From assembly GCF_040712315.1 (NCBI RefSeq), contig NC_134013.1, positions 39,404,001 through 39,468,000 of the forward strand: a stretch of DNA of 64,000 bases, given 5' to 3'. Shown piece after piece: positions 1 to 11,189 of this stretch. The position numbers and the translations under genes were made by a program. Each line of letters starts with the position of its first letter. Position 1 is the stretch's first letter. The DNA comes from Castanea sativa (taxonomy: Eukaryota; Streptophyta; Magnoliopsida; Fagales; Fagaceae). Below the pieces are notes generated by a model that searched no databases, had not been told where the DNA came from, and saw nothing but the letters and a program-made list of their open reading frames with translations.

Positions 1-242
1 AACTAAAAAGGTGACTGCCTAAAAGGACAATCAAATTCAAGTTGTCATCCTGAAGGTTGAGACGGAGAAGCAAGTTGTTGTTATTGCTTTTTAGTCCTCT
101 GATGAATACTCTGATATGCTATTTGATTACTACTACAAAGGGTTTGAGTTGCTTTGTAGGTATATGATGAAGCATTTGTCAGGGCTTGATCTTTCTATGA
201 GAGACCTCGCCAAAGAAAATGCCTTAAAAAAAAAAGAGATTT
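1..242 (+). pseudogene. Degenerate coding-like relic upstream of LTR-A
   Basis: Around positions 60-220 the plus strand reads, with one internal stop, as an acidic then hydrophobic peptide containing KGFELL, RYMMKH and GLDLS. The impression is of the gag-like or accessory coding segments that accompany long plant LTR elements. No catalytic motif is visible and the reading frame is broken. It ends in an A-run directly before LTR-A. It may be the left half of the segment that resumes at 2404. The family assignment is weak. Confidence 0.25.
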
Positions 243-2398
243 TGTGGAGTGCTTTTTAGGACACCTCTCTTTTTGGGTAAGTGGTGTGGAGTTGCCACTT
301 ATTTTTTTTATACAAAAAATTAGAAAATATAAATATATACAAATACATTACTGAATTGTTCTCTTCATTGATTGAATAAAAATTACATATTTGAAAAAAA
401 AATGAAAATTTACATGGCTTTGGGCCCTAGTTGCAAACTACCAAATAATTACTTAGCCAAAGACCTAAATCTGGAGGCTAGATTACGGAATGGGAAGGTG
501 TTAGGCACCCATTCCGCCTAGACAGAATTTGGTCATCTAGACTCTTGTGACCAATGTACCATTCTATGCAAGTTATGAATGATATGTTGAACATGTGGAA
601 AAAAAAATTAAATCACACAAATTTATTTATGAATGAAATCTCTTCTTTTGAAAAGAATCAGATCTGTTTTGGTTGGTAAGAAAAATTGGTTTTGATTTGT
701 CAAAATATCATATCTGTTTTGTAGTATATAGAAAAAGTGGTTTTTGGATATAAAAATTCAAATCTGTGTTTATTACATAAAATAAAGTCTTTTGATTTGA
801 AAGATATCAGATCTTTTTTTTATATGTAAAAAAATTGGTTTTTGGTTTGTAAAAGATCATATCTGTTTTTAAAAAACTAAAAAAAATGGTTTTTTAATGA
901 CTAAAAAACCAGATCTGTTATTACGTTTTAAAAGAATGAAAAGGATTTTCTTTTTAAGAAGAAAGTTTCACTCATGATTTAAATTTATGCTACATGCACT
1001 TAAATAAAACAAACACAATCATGTTTAATCTTCCTCTTTATTTCAAAGATTTGCATATGATAAAGAAAAATCAAATCTGTATCCAAGAAAGATACAAATC
1101 AGTTTTTTATTTTGAGAAAAATTCAGATCTGCATCTCATAAAGATGTAGAATCATTTTTTGTTTAAGAAAAAGTCAAATCCACGTCTTATAAAGAAACAG
1201 ATCTGTTTTTGTTTTAAGAAAAAGATTGTTCTCATGCAAATTATTGATATTTAAGAAAAAGATTATAACAATCACATAAAAAAAACATGTTTTAAACAAA
1301 ACAATGAAGAATCATTCATATTACAGATAAAACATTCATCAACCATAAAAAAGATAGCATAAAAAAGAGAAGGTGATTGAAAACAACCTCTTGCATTAGC
1401 ACTCCTTGTTCTTGAGAGGATGTTTTAGGGTTTAAAGAAACTTATTCAGTTTTCTTTGAAACCTAAAAACCCTAATTTAAGCAGTAAATCTCAGAAAGAA
1501 TTAGCAAGTATCAGCAATTTAAGAGCCTCAAAAAGTGTGCCTCTAAGAGTGTAGAAAAAAGGTCCCTGAATTATGAGATCCAATCCCTATTTATAGAGGC
1601 CAGAAAACTCTAAAAAAATAGCCCTGAAGTGTAGAATACGAATCAGAACTCATCCTTCAGCGAAAAGATCAAAAAGGGTGTGCCTTATCGTCACCCGAAG
1701 GCCGTTGGGCCAAAGCCCAAAAGATGCCAATTCGGCACCTTTAAAGTGTCGTTCTACCCTCCAAAAGTGCCGAATGGTGCTTTTGGATGTCAAAAACAAT
1801 TTCGTATTCGAGTGCCGTTTGGACTCTCCTTCTAAGGTTTTTTGATCCAGTCCTTGCACCTAGACATGTTTTCATCCTCCGTCCATGATTTTTTATCTCT
1901 TTTCTAGATAATTCAAGTTTTTAAAGAAAAATTATCTTGTAGATAAAGATCCTAAAATAAATCTTGATAAAGTTCAGATTATCCACAATTTTATTGTTAT
2001 CCAATCATTCCTTTTATTCCTATGCATGCATCCCTATTTTAAACACTAATTATCAACCAATCACAAAATTATTTAATTAACTTTAATTTTTTAACCAATC
2101 AAAATTAATTTAAATTAATCATGTGTGGTTGACTCTACCCAAACACAATGCATGTTGACCGTGAAAACTTGATCATACGATATCTTTTGATCCAATGGTC
2201 CGATTTAGAAACCAAACACACCATTGCGATCGTTAGAACCTTAAGATCATTTTTATGATATGCAATGAATGAATTGATGCATGTAATGCAAAGATAAATT
2301 GATGCATGTAATGCAATCATGATTTTTTTTGGGTGCGTGGATGGTCATACAAGTCATTCTCCTTGATTAAATCATGAGTGCAAAGTCGAGTGTCTACA
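243..2398 (+). mobile_element. LTR-A: long LTR, about 2.2 kb, solo or remnant
   Basis: The segment starts TGTGGAGTGC and ends GTGTCTACA, so it has TG...CA termini. It shares several blocks in the same order with LTR-B: a GGAGTYGYCACTTAT block near 282, a GGAGGCTAGATTACG...GGGAAGG...CACCCATT block near 472-520, and a GATC...TGGTCC...GATCGTTAGA block near 2170-2240. No reverse transcriptase or integrase lies next to it, so it is either a solo LTR or one LTR of a rearranged element. The 5-bp flanks (GATTT left, CTTTC right) do not match. It contains promoter-like AT-rich DNA and an internal degenerate repeat. Confidence 0.5.
655..1215 (+). repeat. Degenerate tandem repeat inside LTR-A
   Basis: A unit of roughly 50-60 bp, built on CAGATCTGTTTT followed by a purine run and TTGGTTTTTG, recurs about ten times with much divergence, for example near 659, 711, 766, 808, 857, 909, 1071, 1125 and 1197. 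It is a decayed minisatellite within the LTR. Confidence 0.6.
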
Positions 2399-2813
2399 CT
2401 TTCTAATTTGGACTTTGAAACTATTGAGAAAGAAATCGTTGTTGATGAGGCTACTGCTAGGGCTACATATGTCATTGGTAGGGCTGTAGAAGGCGTTGGG
2501 GATGTCAATATGGACAATGCTGCTAATGAGAATATTCTCCCTGCTACTTCACCGGTTTAAAAACCTCTTATTTGTGCTTTTCTTTTCCTTTTTAACTGCC
2601 TTGTTTTGTTTTGGGCCTTGCACAATTTATTTGAATGCATGGGATTAATTTATGTTGGGCATTTGAACCATTATCATTTTCCTTTGAATGCCTATTTAGA
2701 TTGTTTATCCTTGCTCTTTTTTTTTTTTTTTTGAAGTGTTTGAGAAGACTGATAATTTGTCTTACAATCTGCAAATTTGATAGTGTGGGACATTTTTATC
2801 CAGCATATGATTT
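2399..2813 (+). pseudogene. Coding-like fragment between LTR-A and LTR-B
   Basis: From 2404 to 2560 an open frame contains NLDFETIEKEIVVDEA and ends with a stop. It is followed by a T-rich, 3'UTR-like stretch. The acidic character and the LDFE/EKE motif resemble the segment ending at 240, which suggests that LTR-A interrupted one coding relic. No conserved catalytic motif is present, and I do not assign a function. Confidence 0.3.
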
Positions 2814-3404
2814 TGTGAGCGACCACGACCCCGGCCCGCCAATTTTTTCTCAAACTGGGCCTAACCCACACGAACGGGTGGGATCGTGATGCTCAAAATG
2901 TACGAATTCACTGTCAAATGTACTCCCCCCTAGATCGAGGGATTTACATGGAGTCGTCACTTATTTAATTTAAATGGAAAAATAAGAAAACCTTTAATGA
3001 AAAATGCTTCTTTTGTATTAATATTTATGACAATTTACATTAATTGTGTAATAAAAAATTACAATACTTTTTGTCCTAGATACAATCTAAGAAAAATAAA
3101 TTAAATTGCTTTATTTCCTAGTTTCATTATAAGAAATGTAAAATTGCATATACAAAATCATGATCTAGAACCCTTGATCTTGGTTCGGAGGCTAATTTAC
3201 GAGATGGGAAGGGATTAAGCACCCATCTCGCCCAGTAAAACCAATCTCCTAGGTTAAGGTGGCCAACATCATGTCATGTCAAACAAATACAAACAATATG
3301 TCATACAAACATGTTAATTTGCAAGAACTGTAAGTAAATATGTGTTTGGAAGGTAATGACATGTTCATCCAAAAAATCAATGTAAACAAAGAATTCCTAG
3401 CCTA

Positions 3405-3760
3405 GACATGTTCATCTAAGCATGTGAAAAAAAGAAAAAAAAAAGTTGTCATGTTATTTGTCATTAACATAATTGCAAAGAGAAGAAAATAAATAAAAAT
3501 GAATAAAACATTTAAGCACATTTGATCATCCAAGCAATTATGAAAAGAAGTAAAGGAAAATCCCTTAAACATGTTCATCTAGAGAAAATCAAAATACTTA
3601 GACATGTTTGTTCAAGCATTTAACAAAGTAAAACAACTACCTAGACATGTTCATCTAAGCATCCAAGAGAAAATTTGTGTATTAGCCTAGAAGTGTTCAT
3701 CTAAGCATTCAAGAGAAAATTTGTGCATTAGCCTAGAAGTGTTCATCTAAGCATTTAAAA
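3405..3760 (+). repeat. Minisatellite of CCTAGACATGTTCATCTAAGCAT units in LTR-B
   Basis: The core CTAGACATGTTCATCTAAGCA appears near 3402 and 3640. Variants (CTAGAAGTGTTCATCTAAGCATT) lie near 3685 and 3733, and more degenerate copies lie between. Two adjacent copies also share the spacer AAGAGAAAATTTGTG, so the latest duplication is about 47 bp long. Confidence 0.7.
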
Positions 3761-4098
3761 GGAATATCAATGAGACATATGGGCATGTTAAACATATCAT
3801 GAAAGAAACAAATAATGATTTGTTAAACATTTATTCAAGCATGTATAGAAAGTTAAAAACAAAATTAACTATTGACCAACATAGAACATAAATTAAAAGG
3901 GGAAAGTGATCACTTAAAGAGCTAGGGAGAAAGCAAGGAGGTACTCAACTACAACCAAAGTAAGAACAATGGTTGCACAATAACTTTTCTTTTCTGCTTT
4001 CTCATTAACTCCTTAGAGGGAATTCAGGGTCCAAAAAATGGAAGAGATCTTCTTTATTTATAAGGGAATGGATGGCTTAGCTTTAAAGCTAAGTTATT

Positions 4099-4855
4099 AG
4101 CTTTCTTCTGAAGCTAATGGAGGAGATAAACCTGTTTGAATGAGCTGGAACGGATTTGGTGTTGATTCCCATTTGAATTTTGAAAGGAAGTTGAAGATGA
4201 TGCTGAACTTGTGTTATCTTCTGCAACTGTTTCGTATTTTAGCTCTAACTCTATGCTCAAAATTCCAATTGATTCAAAATTAGTTTTTTCTAAAAGGAAA
4301 TTTAATTCTCTACAACTTTACCTGAAATAGAGAAAACTAATTTTCAACGTTTTCCAGGCTAATAATGCTATTTAAGTTACCACTGAAAATAGTAACGTTT
4401 TTTGAGCGTTTTTCTATTTTTTGAAAATTTTCAAAGAATGTATCTGTTTTCCTATCCAAATTGTTTTTCAAAAACTTTCTTCTGAAGCTAAGGGAGGGAA
4501 TAAGCCTATTAGATAAGCTTGATCAAATTGGGTGTTGATCCTTATTTGAAATTTTGAAAGAAAATTGAAGATAATGCTGAATTTGTGTTATCTTCTGCAC
4601 CTGTTTCGTATTTTGGTCATACCTTTCTTCTCAAAATTCCAATTGATTCCAAATTAGTGTTTTTCAAAAGGAAATTTAATTCTCTACAACTTTTCCAGAA
4701 ATAGAGAAAATCAAATTTCAACGTTTTCTAAGCCAAAAATGCAATTCAAGTTTCTGCTAAAGATAATAACGTTTTTTGAGCATTTTTCTTCTTTTTTTTC
4801 TTTAATTTTTCATGGATCATATCTTTCTCTTTCCAAATTGTTTTTCAAAAGAGCA
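4099..4855 (+). repeat. 378-bp tandem duplication inside LTR-B
   Basis: The block starting CTTTCTTCTGAAGCTAA at 4099 is repeated from 4477. Matching landmarks are GGTGTTGATYCYYATTTGAA, TTGTGTTATCTTCTGCA, CTGTTTCGTATTTT and GGAAATTTAATTCTCTACAAC. The copies are diverged, so this is an old duplication. Confidence 0.75.
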
Positions 4856-5018
4856 GATAAGATGCCATATAGGAAAACATTTTTTATTAAAAAAAAATAA
4901 ATGAAATCCAATCAAAATTCACACAAAATTAATTTTAAATTAATTCTTGTTGGAACCAATCAAAATTAAGTGTTTAAGATAGGACGTGATTGGGCCCATC
5001 GTGTAGGTGAGTCATGAT

Positions 5019-5774
5019 TGTGGGGACTAAAAGGACCTAAGTAAGTATTTGGGCCTCAGGCTTTGTTGATGGGCGCTAGTTTGTTTTAGACTAAAAGCCT
5101 CTTAGAACTGTAGCTCGGCCCATGAGTCGAGAGTCTGAGGATTCGTCCGAGGACGAATATCTCCTCGGACAGACCCACGATGACCCTAGGATTCGCCAAA
5201 AAGATCAAGGCAGAGTTCCAGAAAAACCGTTGGTTAAGAGAGGGATTTAAGCACCCTCCAGACGTAACGGTGTGAGGGAAATATCTTAGAAAAAGGCTGC
5301 TACCTCCACATTAAAGACCCTGCACCTACCTCCCTGGCCGCATTAATGGGGGAGTGACCCCTGAATAGTAGAAGTCAGCCTTCTTGCTATAATTTAAAGA
5401 CTTCCAGAGGGTGGTGGATGGGACAGGTGTCTAATAGGGTGATTTGTGTGACACGTGGATAAAGAGGGAAGAAGAAGAAGTATTTAAGGAGGAAAGAGGG
5501 CAAAGAAAAGGGAGAGACAAATATTAAGAACTGTGACCTTTGAGGGAAAAAAAGAGAAATAATATATAATTTATCCTCGGCTTACGTGCGAGGAGGTTTA
5601 TTTTGCTTCGTTTGTCTTTTATTTGCAAACACTGTAATATTTTAGCCTGTTCATCGAGTTTCAAATATCACTAAACTAGATTGCGAGCCCACACTCTACA
5701 AATTTCATTGTTTAAGGCTCATTAGGCCTGAGCCCACGTGTGTTTTTGTGTCCAGGCATAATTGTGCACTTACA
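5019..5774 (+). repeat. Tat-1 5' LTR
   Basis: TGTGGGGAC...CACTTACA. It holds a TATA-like TATTTAAG at 5481-5488 downstream of a CACGTGGAT motif near 5453, compatible with a pol II promoter, and a short inverted-repeat-like GAGGATTCGTCCGAGGACGAAT near 5137. It ends directly before the primer binding site. Confidence 0.92.
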
Positions 5775-5775
5775 A

Positions 5776-5793
5776 TTGGCGCCCACCGTGGGG
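5776..5793 (+). other. Tat-1 primer binding site
   Basis: TTGGCGCCCACCGTGGGG begins two bases after the LTR end. The TGGCGCC start fits the 3' end of tRNA-Asp, and the match beyond that is partial. Tat-2 has a related but different sequence at the same place. Confidence 0.75.
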
Positions 5794-5820
5794 CATCTAG
5801 CGTGGGAGAACTCGAACACC

Positions 5821-7300
5821 ATGGCAGGCTTAGGCTCACACTATGCAGAATCTCAGGGATCGCAACCTGAGGATCTTTTCGAGTGTCTTGAGCGCCGGAG
5901 GGATTGAGAGGTTAGCGTTCACACCGAGTATCCTAGAACGAGTCATACTCACAGTGGAGGGGACAGTACCGCCAATGAAGATGGTGCTAAAGCCATGCAG
6001 AAGGAGATTGATCACCTTAAGAAGAAGTTGTGTCACGTTAGGTGGAGGCGTGCTTCGCCCTCATCCAGTACCTCTTCCGGGAAATCCCGGGGAAGTAGTT
6101 ACAATTTGAGGTCATGGTTGCCCCCCAGCAGAACATCCTCTTGCGAAGAGGATGGCCTATCAGGTCATAGGAGCAGGAAGCTCCCCTCCAGGGGCTTGGG
6201 GAACGATGCCATGAGCCGGGCATTACACCAGCTCTCCAAATCGCCATTCTCACGCAGGATTGAAAATGGGAGACTCTCCAAGAGGTTCACCCAGCCCGCC
6301 TTCACCATTTATAACGGCCGGACCGACCCGGTGGAACATGTGAGCCACTTTAACCAGAGAATGGCTGTGCATTCTCACAATGAGACCTTGATGTGCAAAG
6401 TCTTCCCTTCTAGCTTGGGACCTGTTGCTATGAGGTGGTTCAACGGTCTCAAATCAGGGTCTATAGATTCGTTCGGGGAACTGACTAGAGCATTCGCATC
6501 ACGGTTTATTACATGCAGCAGAGTTCCTTGACCGTTGGACTCACTGTTATCTATGACTATAAAGAAGGCCGAGACGTTGAAAGCATATTCCGACAGGTAT
6601 TGGGAGATGTTTAACAAGATAGACGGTGATTTTGACGAGGTGGCAATCAATACTTTTAAAGTAGGTCTTTCAACCGATCATGACTTGAGGAAGTCCCTGA
6701 CCAAGAAACCCGTACGGAGTGTACGTCGCCTCATGGACCGTATTGACGAATACAAAAGGGTCGAGGAAGACCAATAGCAGGGGAAGGGTAAGGCGAAGGT
6801 TATCCCGCAGAAGAGAAGGGATTTCAGGTCGAACAGATATCACAACAACAAGCCGAGAAGGGATTACTCCGATCAGTCTGGCTCGACGACACCTCAGACC
6901 GTTAATACTGTATTCCGAGAACCAGTGCACCAGCTACTAGAGAAGGTCCGTAAGGAACCCTACTTCAGATGGCCCAGTAAGATGGCGGGAGATCCTGCTA
7001 GGAGGAATCAGAATCTCTTTGTCAGTACCATCAAGACATGGGTCATACTACCGAGAACTGCCAAACCCTCTGGAACCACTTAGAGCAGCTCGTCAGTGAA
7101 GGAAAATTAAAGCAGCACCTGTACCAACCTAGCGGACAGGGCAGTCAGTCTGGCTTGAATAATCAGAGGAATAATTCATCTCGGCCTCCTTTGGGAACGA
7201 TCAACGTTATCTTCGCTGCGCCTGGCAGGACTGGCTCATGTCCCACCAGGGTGATGGCAGTTTCACACTCCCAAGCCGAGGGGTGGGGCTCCAAGCCCAA
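5821..7300 (+). pseudogene. Tat-1 gag (disrupted)
   Basis: The capsid/nucleocapsid region starts at the ATG at 5821, about 27 bp after the PBS. The retrotransposon gag domain is recognisable around 6290-6760 (FTIYNGRTDPVEHVSHF, PVAMRWFNGL, then RLMDRIDEYKRVEEDQ). A basic stretch follows, then a zinc knuckle of the variant CX2HX4HX4C type at about 7020-7061 (CQYHQDMGHTTENC). It is broken by TGA at 5905 and 6529, each at a CGA codon position, by TAG at 6775 (from CAG), and by a one-base deletion near 7018 that moves the zinc knuckle to another frame. Gag would assemble the retrotransposon particle and bind element RNA. Confidence 0.85.
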
Positions 7301-7835
7301 GGGATCGAAGTTGAATGTGCCTGTCTTGGGATTTTCAGAGGAAGATAAGGCTGGAACCATCCAACCTCATGACGACGCCCTAGTGGTCACCCTGAGGATA
7401 GGGAATTATGATGTAAAAAAGGTGATGATTGATCAAGGCAGTGGCGCGGATATCATGTATCCTGACTTGTTCAAGGGGTTGAAGTTGAAATTGGAAGACC
7501 TCATCCCTTACGACTCACCATTGATAAGTTTTGAGGGGAAGGCTATTATACCAAAGGGACAGATTCGGTTGCCAGTGCAATCTGGCTCGGAGACGGTTGA
7601 GGTTGATTTTATTGTAGTCGATGCATACTCCCCATATACAGCCATCCTTGCCCGGCCCTGGCTACACGCTCTGGAGGCCGTTTCCTCCACCTTACATGTT
7701 AAGGTGAAGTTCCCTTCGGGGGAGTGCATTGAAGAGATTCTCAGCAGCCAATTGATGGCCAGGCAATGCATATCGGCTGCAGTGTTGCATCAGACCGAAG
7801 CGCAGTCCTCGACCTCGGCTGTGAAAGACCTATAG
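7301..7835 (+). pseudogene. Tat-1 aspartic protease domain
   Basis: Retropepsin-like domain with the active-site motif IDQGSGADIMYPDLF at about 7427-7471. The usual DTGS reads DQGS, a variant I associate with the Tat group. The flap/second strand is visible as ILARPWLHALEAV near 7650. It is fused in frame to the end of gag and interrupted at 7833 by TAG. The catalytic Asp is retained. Confidence 0.85.
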
Positions 7836-8824
7836 CAATTAACGACTCTGGATGCGCCCGACGTGGTGACAGCAGAGGAAGCCGTATATAAAGACCTCGA
7901 GAAGTTTTTGATATCCGATGATCCCGAAAGGTTCTTCCAGGTTGGGATACGTTTACCACACTAGGAGAAGATGGAATTAGTGGAGTTTCTAAAGAACAAC
8001 ATCGATGTTTTTGCCTAGGACCCCTATGAGGCTCCGAGTGTTGACCCAAGCTTCATTTGTCATCATTTGAACATCAATCCTGCTATTCCTCTTAGAAGGC
8101 TGCCCCTTCGGCGTTCCTCAAAGGAGTATTCCGAAGCCGTTAAAGAGGAGGTGTCAAGCTCAAGAAGGCTGGGGCTATCAATGAAGTTTTTTATCCAAAG
8201 TGGTTAGCGCATACGGTCGTGGTCAAAAAGAAGAATGGAAAATGGCGAGTATGTGTAGACTTCACAGATTTGAATAAAGCCTGCCCAAAGGACTCGTTCC
8301 CGATGCCACGCATCGACCAGCTAGTGGACGCCACAGTCGGTCATCCTCGGATGAGTTTTTTGGATGCCTTCCAGGGTTATCACCAAATTCCACTAGCGGC
8401 AGAAGATCAGGAGAAAACTGCCTTTATTACTCCAACAGGGAATTATCACTCTAAGGTGATGCCGTTCGGGTTGAAGAATGCTGGGGCTACTTACCAAAGG
8501 ATGATGACCAGGATGTTTGAATTGCAGCTTGGAAAGACCATTGAAATATATGTGGATGACATGGTAGTGAAGAGCAAGGCGATATCTGCGCACATGAAAG
8601 ATTTGGACGACACTTTTCAAGTACTTAGAAAGTACAGGTTGCGTCTTAATGCCTCGAAGTGTTCTTTTGGTGTGAGTTCTGGGAAGTTCTTAGGTTATAT
8701 GGTCACTCATAGAGGGATAGAGGTGAATCCGGCACAGGTCAGAGCCATTCAAACCTTACAGCCACCTTCAGAAATTAACCGAAATGATCGCCGCTCTCAG
8801 CCGGTTCATCTCCCGGTCAGTTGA
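7836..8824 (+). pseudogene. Tat-1 reverse transcriptase domain
   Basis: RT fingers and palm: VVKKKNGKWRVCVDFTDLN, FLDAFQGYHQI and the catalytic box YVDDM at 8549-8563, so the two catalytic aspartates are intact. Breaks: TAG at 7962 (CAG) and 8016 (TGG); a one-base deletion at 8153/8154, where Tat-2 reads ATC and Tat-1 reads TC; and loss of about 17 bp near 8766 relative to Tat-2, which shifts the thumb/connection region into another frame. Confidence 0.9.
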
Positions 8825-9830
8825 TCGATGCAGGCCTTTCTTCCAACTGTTGAATAAGTGGAAGGGGTTCCAATGTTCCAAAGAGTGCGTTGTAGCCTTC
8901 CAACAACTTAAGGAATATCTTTCCCGGCCACCCATTATGTCTCAGCCTGAGGTAGATGAGGTCCTATTTGCGTATCTGGCAGTGGCCGTCCATGCGGTCA
9001 GCCTGGTCCTCATAAGGAACGACGGTGGGGTGCAAAGACCGGTCTACTACATCAGCAAGACGCTAAATGATGCCGAGGTGCGTTATCTACTTTTGGAGAA
9101 AGCATTTTTAGCCGTAGTCCATGACACGCGGAGGCTTCCTCATTATTTCGAGTCCCACACCGTTGTAGTTTTGACCCAACTGCCTCTCAAGTCAGTGTTG
9201 CGTAGTGCCGACTACTCTGGAAGGGTGGCTAAATGGGGAACTATTTTGGGAGCCTTTGACATCAAATACAGGCTACGTACCTCAGTGAAGGGCCAGGTTC
9301 TTGCAGATTTGGTGGCAGAGTTTGCTGAACCATTATTGGAAGAAACTTTGAAGGAATCACACATAGATGAGAAATCAGTTGGCATGATTACAAATAAAAG
9401 ACCTTTGACTTGGAACGTATCTGTTGATGGGGCAGCTAACCAGAGAGGGTCTGGTATCGGACTCGTCCTGGTATCCCCCGAAGGGATTGTCTTCGAAAAA
9501 TCCTTAAGGTTGGCGTTCTCGGCTACTAATAATGAGGCCGAGTACGAAGCAGTCTTGATCGGCATGAACATGGTACATAGGATGGGCGGAAAGGAAGTTC
9601 ACATGCTCTCAGATTCTCAATTAGTGGTCGGCCAGGTGACGGGGACCATGGGGGCTAGGGACCCCAGGATGCAAGAGTACTTGACCGAGGTCAAACGTTT
9701 ACAATCCAAATTTGATTCCTTTATATTGTCTCACGTTTCTAGAAGTGGGAATACACATGCAGACTCTTTGGCTACCTTAGCGACGTCCTCGACTCAGGGT
9801 TTGCCTAGGATTATCCTTGTCGAAGATTTG
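8784..9830 (+). pseudogene. Tat-1 RT connection and RNase H domain
   Basis: A connection segment (RPVYYISKTLNDAEVRYLLLEK) resembling the usual gypsy RNase H is followed by a second RNase H-like domain: VSVDGAANQRGSG, NNEAEYEAVL, LSDSQLVVGQV and SGNTHADSLATLA. This gives the D-E-D-D set. Two tandem RNase H modules are known for Tat and Ogre elements, which supports the lineage call. The reading frame runs uninterrupted from 8784 to 10430. Confidence 0.85.
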
Positions 9831-11132
9831 CTGGCTCCAGCTCTTACCACTGTTGGGGCAGCCCGGATCCATTTGATAAGGCCTGGACCTAATTGGATCG
9901 ATTCTATGATATCTTTTCTGAAAAACGACATTCTTCCCGATGACAAGTCTGAAGCAGACAAGATCCGTCAAAAGGCACTGCGTTTTTGGTTGTCCAAGGA
10001 TCAGAAATTGTATAAACGGTCCTTCTCCAGACCATGTTTGTTATGCGTGCACCCCGAATCAACGGAGACGCTTTTGGAAGAACTGCATGAGGGAATTTGT
10101 GGGAGCCATACTAGGGGAAGGTCCCTAGCTCATAGGGCACTGACTCAAGGATATTGGTGGCCCAATATGCAGAGGGAAGCTCAGGACTATGCAAGAAAGT
10201 GTGACCAATGCCAGAGGTTCGCTCCTAACATCCAGCAACCTGGAGGAGTCCTTAACCCTCTCTCTAGTCCTTGGCCTTTCGCTCAATGGGGATTGAACAT
10301 AGTAGGACCATTCCCGAGGGCTGTGGGAAACAAAAGGTGGTTGCTTGTGGGGACTGGCTACTTCACCAAATGGGTAGAGGCTGAGCCCTTGGCAAATATT
10401 AGGGATGTCGATTCCAAGAAGTTCATCTAGAAAAACATCATCACTAGATTTAGAGTACCACATACACTCATTTCGGACAATGGCGTTCAATTTGATAGTA
10501 GAGCTTTTAGGAAATATTGTGGTGACATGGACATCATAAATAGATACTCCACTCCAGCTTATCCTCAAGAAAAAGGGCAAGCCGAGGCCGTTAACAAGGT
10601 TATAGTTAGTGGACTCAAGAAAAGGCTGGACAATGCGAAGGGCAAATGGGTAGAAGAACTACCACACGTTCTATGGACGTATCGAACTACGCCGCGCAGA
10701 TCCACAGGAGAAACGCCATTCTCTATGACTTATGGGGCCGAGGTAGTGATACCTTTAGAGTTTGGCTTCCCCACATTGAGGACGAGTATTTTTAGCCCAG
10801 AAAATAACAACGGCCTCCTGGAGAAGAGCCTAGATTTAGTTGAGGAACGGCGAGAGACAGCTATGGTCCAAATGGCTTATTATCAGCAGAAGCTTAAACA
10901 AGGGTATGATGCGCATGTGAAGCTCAGACCACTCGCGCCTGGGGATCTGGTTCTGAGAAAGGTTGTAGGTACTGCTAGAAACCCAGCCTGGGGTAAATTA
11001 GGACCGAACTGGGAAGGACCATATTGGATTATTTCTGTAGCAGGTATAGGGTCATATCGACTAGCTGATCTAGATGAAAGAGTTGTACAACGGCTGTAGA
11101 ATGTAAACAACCTTCGAAGGTATTATTATTAA
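9831..11132 (+). pseudogene. Tat-1 integrase (active-site Asp changed to Asn)
   Basis: HHCC zinc finger (HEGICGSHT...CDQCQRF, about 10087-10218), catalytic core and C-terminal domain (LRPLAPGDLVLRKV, WEGPYWI). The first acidic residue of the D,D-35-E triad is replaced: WGLNIVGPF at about 10288, where Tat-2 has GLDIVGPF. The second Asp (LISDNGVQFD) and the Glu (GQAEAVNK) remain. TAG stops occur at 10428 (from TGG) and 11097 (from TGG). By comparison with Tat-2 the natural stop is TAA at 11130. It overlaps AATAAA at 11131-11136, a possible poly(A) signal. Confidence 0.9.
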
Positions 11133-11189
11133 TAAAGGGCGCTTTTGTCGTTTGTGGTTTAAATTATAAATGTATATGGACTTATCAAT

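Larger units (their letters stand above)
2814..5018 (+). mobile_element. LTR-B, left part (split by the Tat-1 insertion)
   Basis: It begins TGTGAGCGACC and shares ordered blocks with LTR-A (GGAGTCGTCACTTATT at 2951; GGAGGCTAATTTACGAGATGG and CACCCATCTCGCC at 3188-3232). The family sequence breaks off at 5018 and resumes at 16387, immediately after the ATGAT duplication of Tat-1. The two parts total about 2.36 kb. The 5-bp outer flanks are GATTT (2809-2813) and TATTT (16544-16548), a 4/5 match compatible with a decayed target duplication. Confidence 0.55.
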
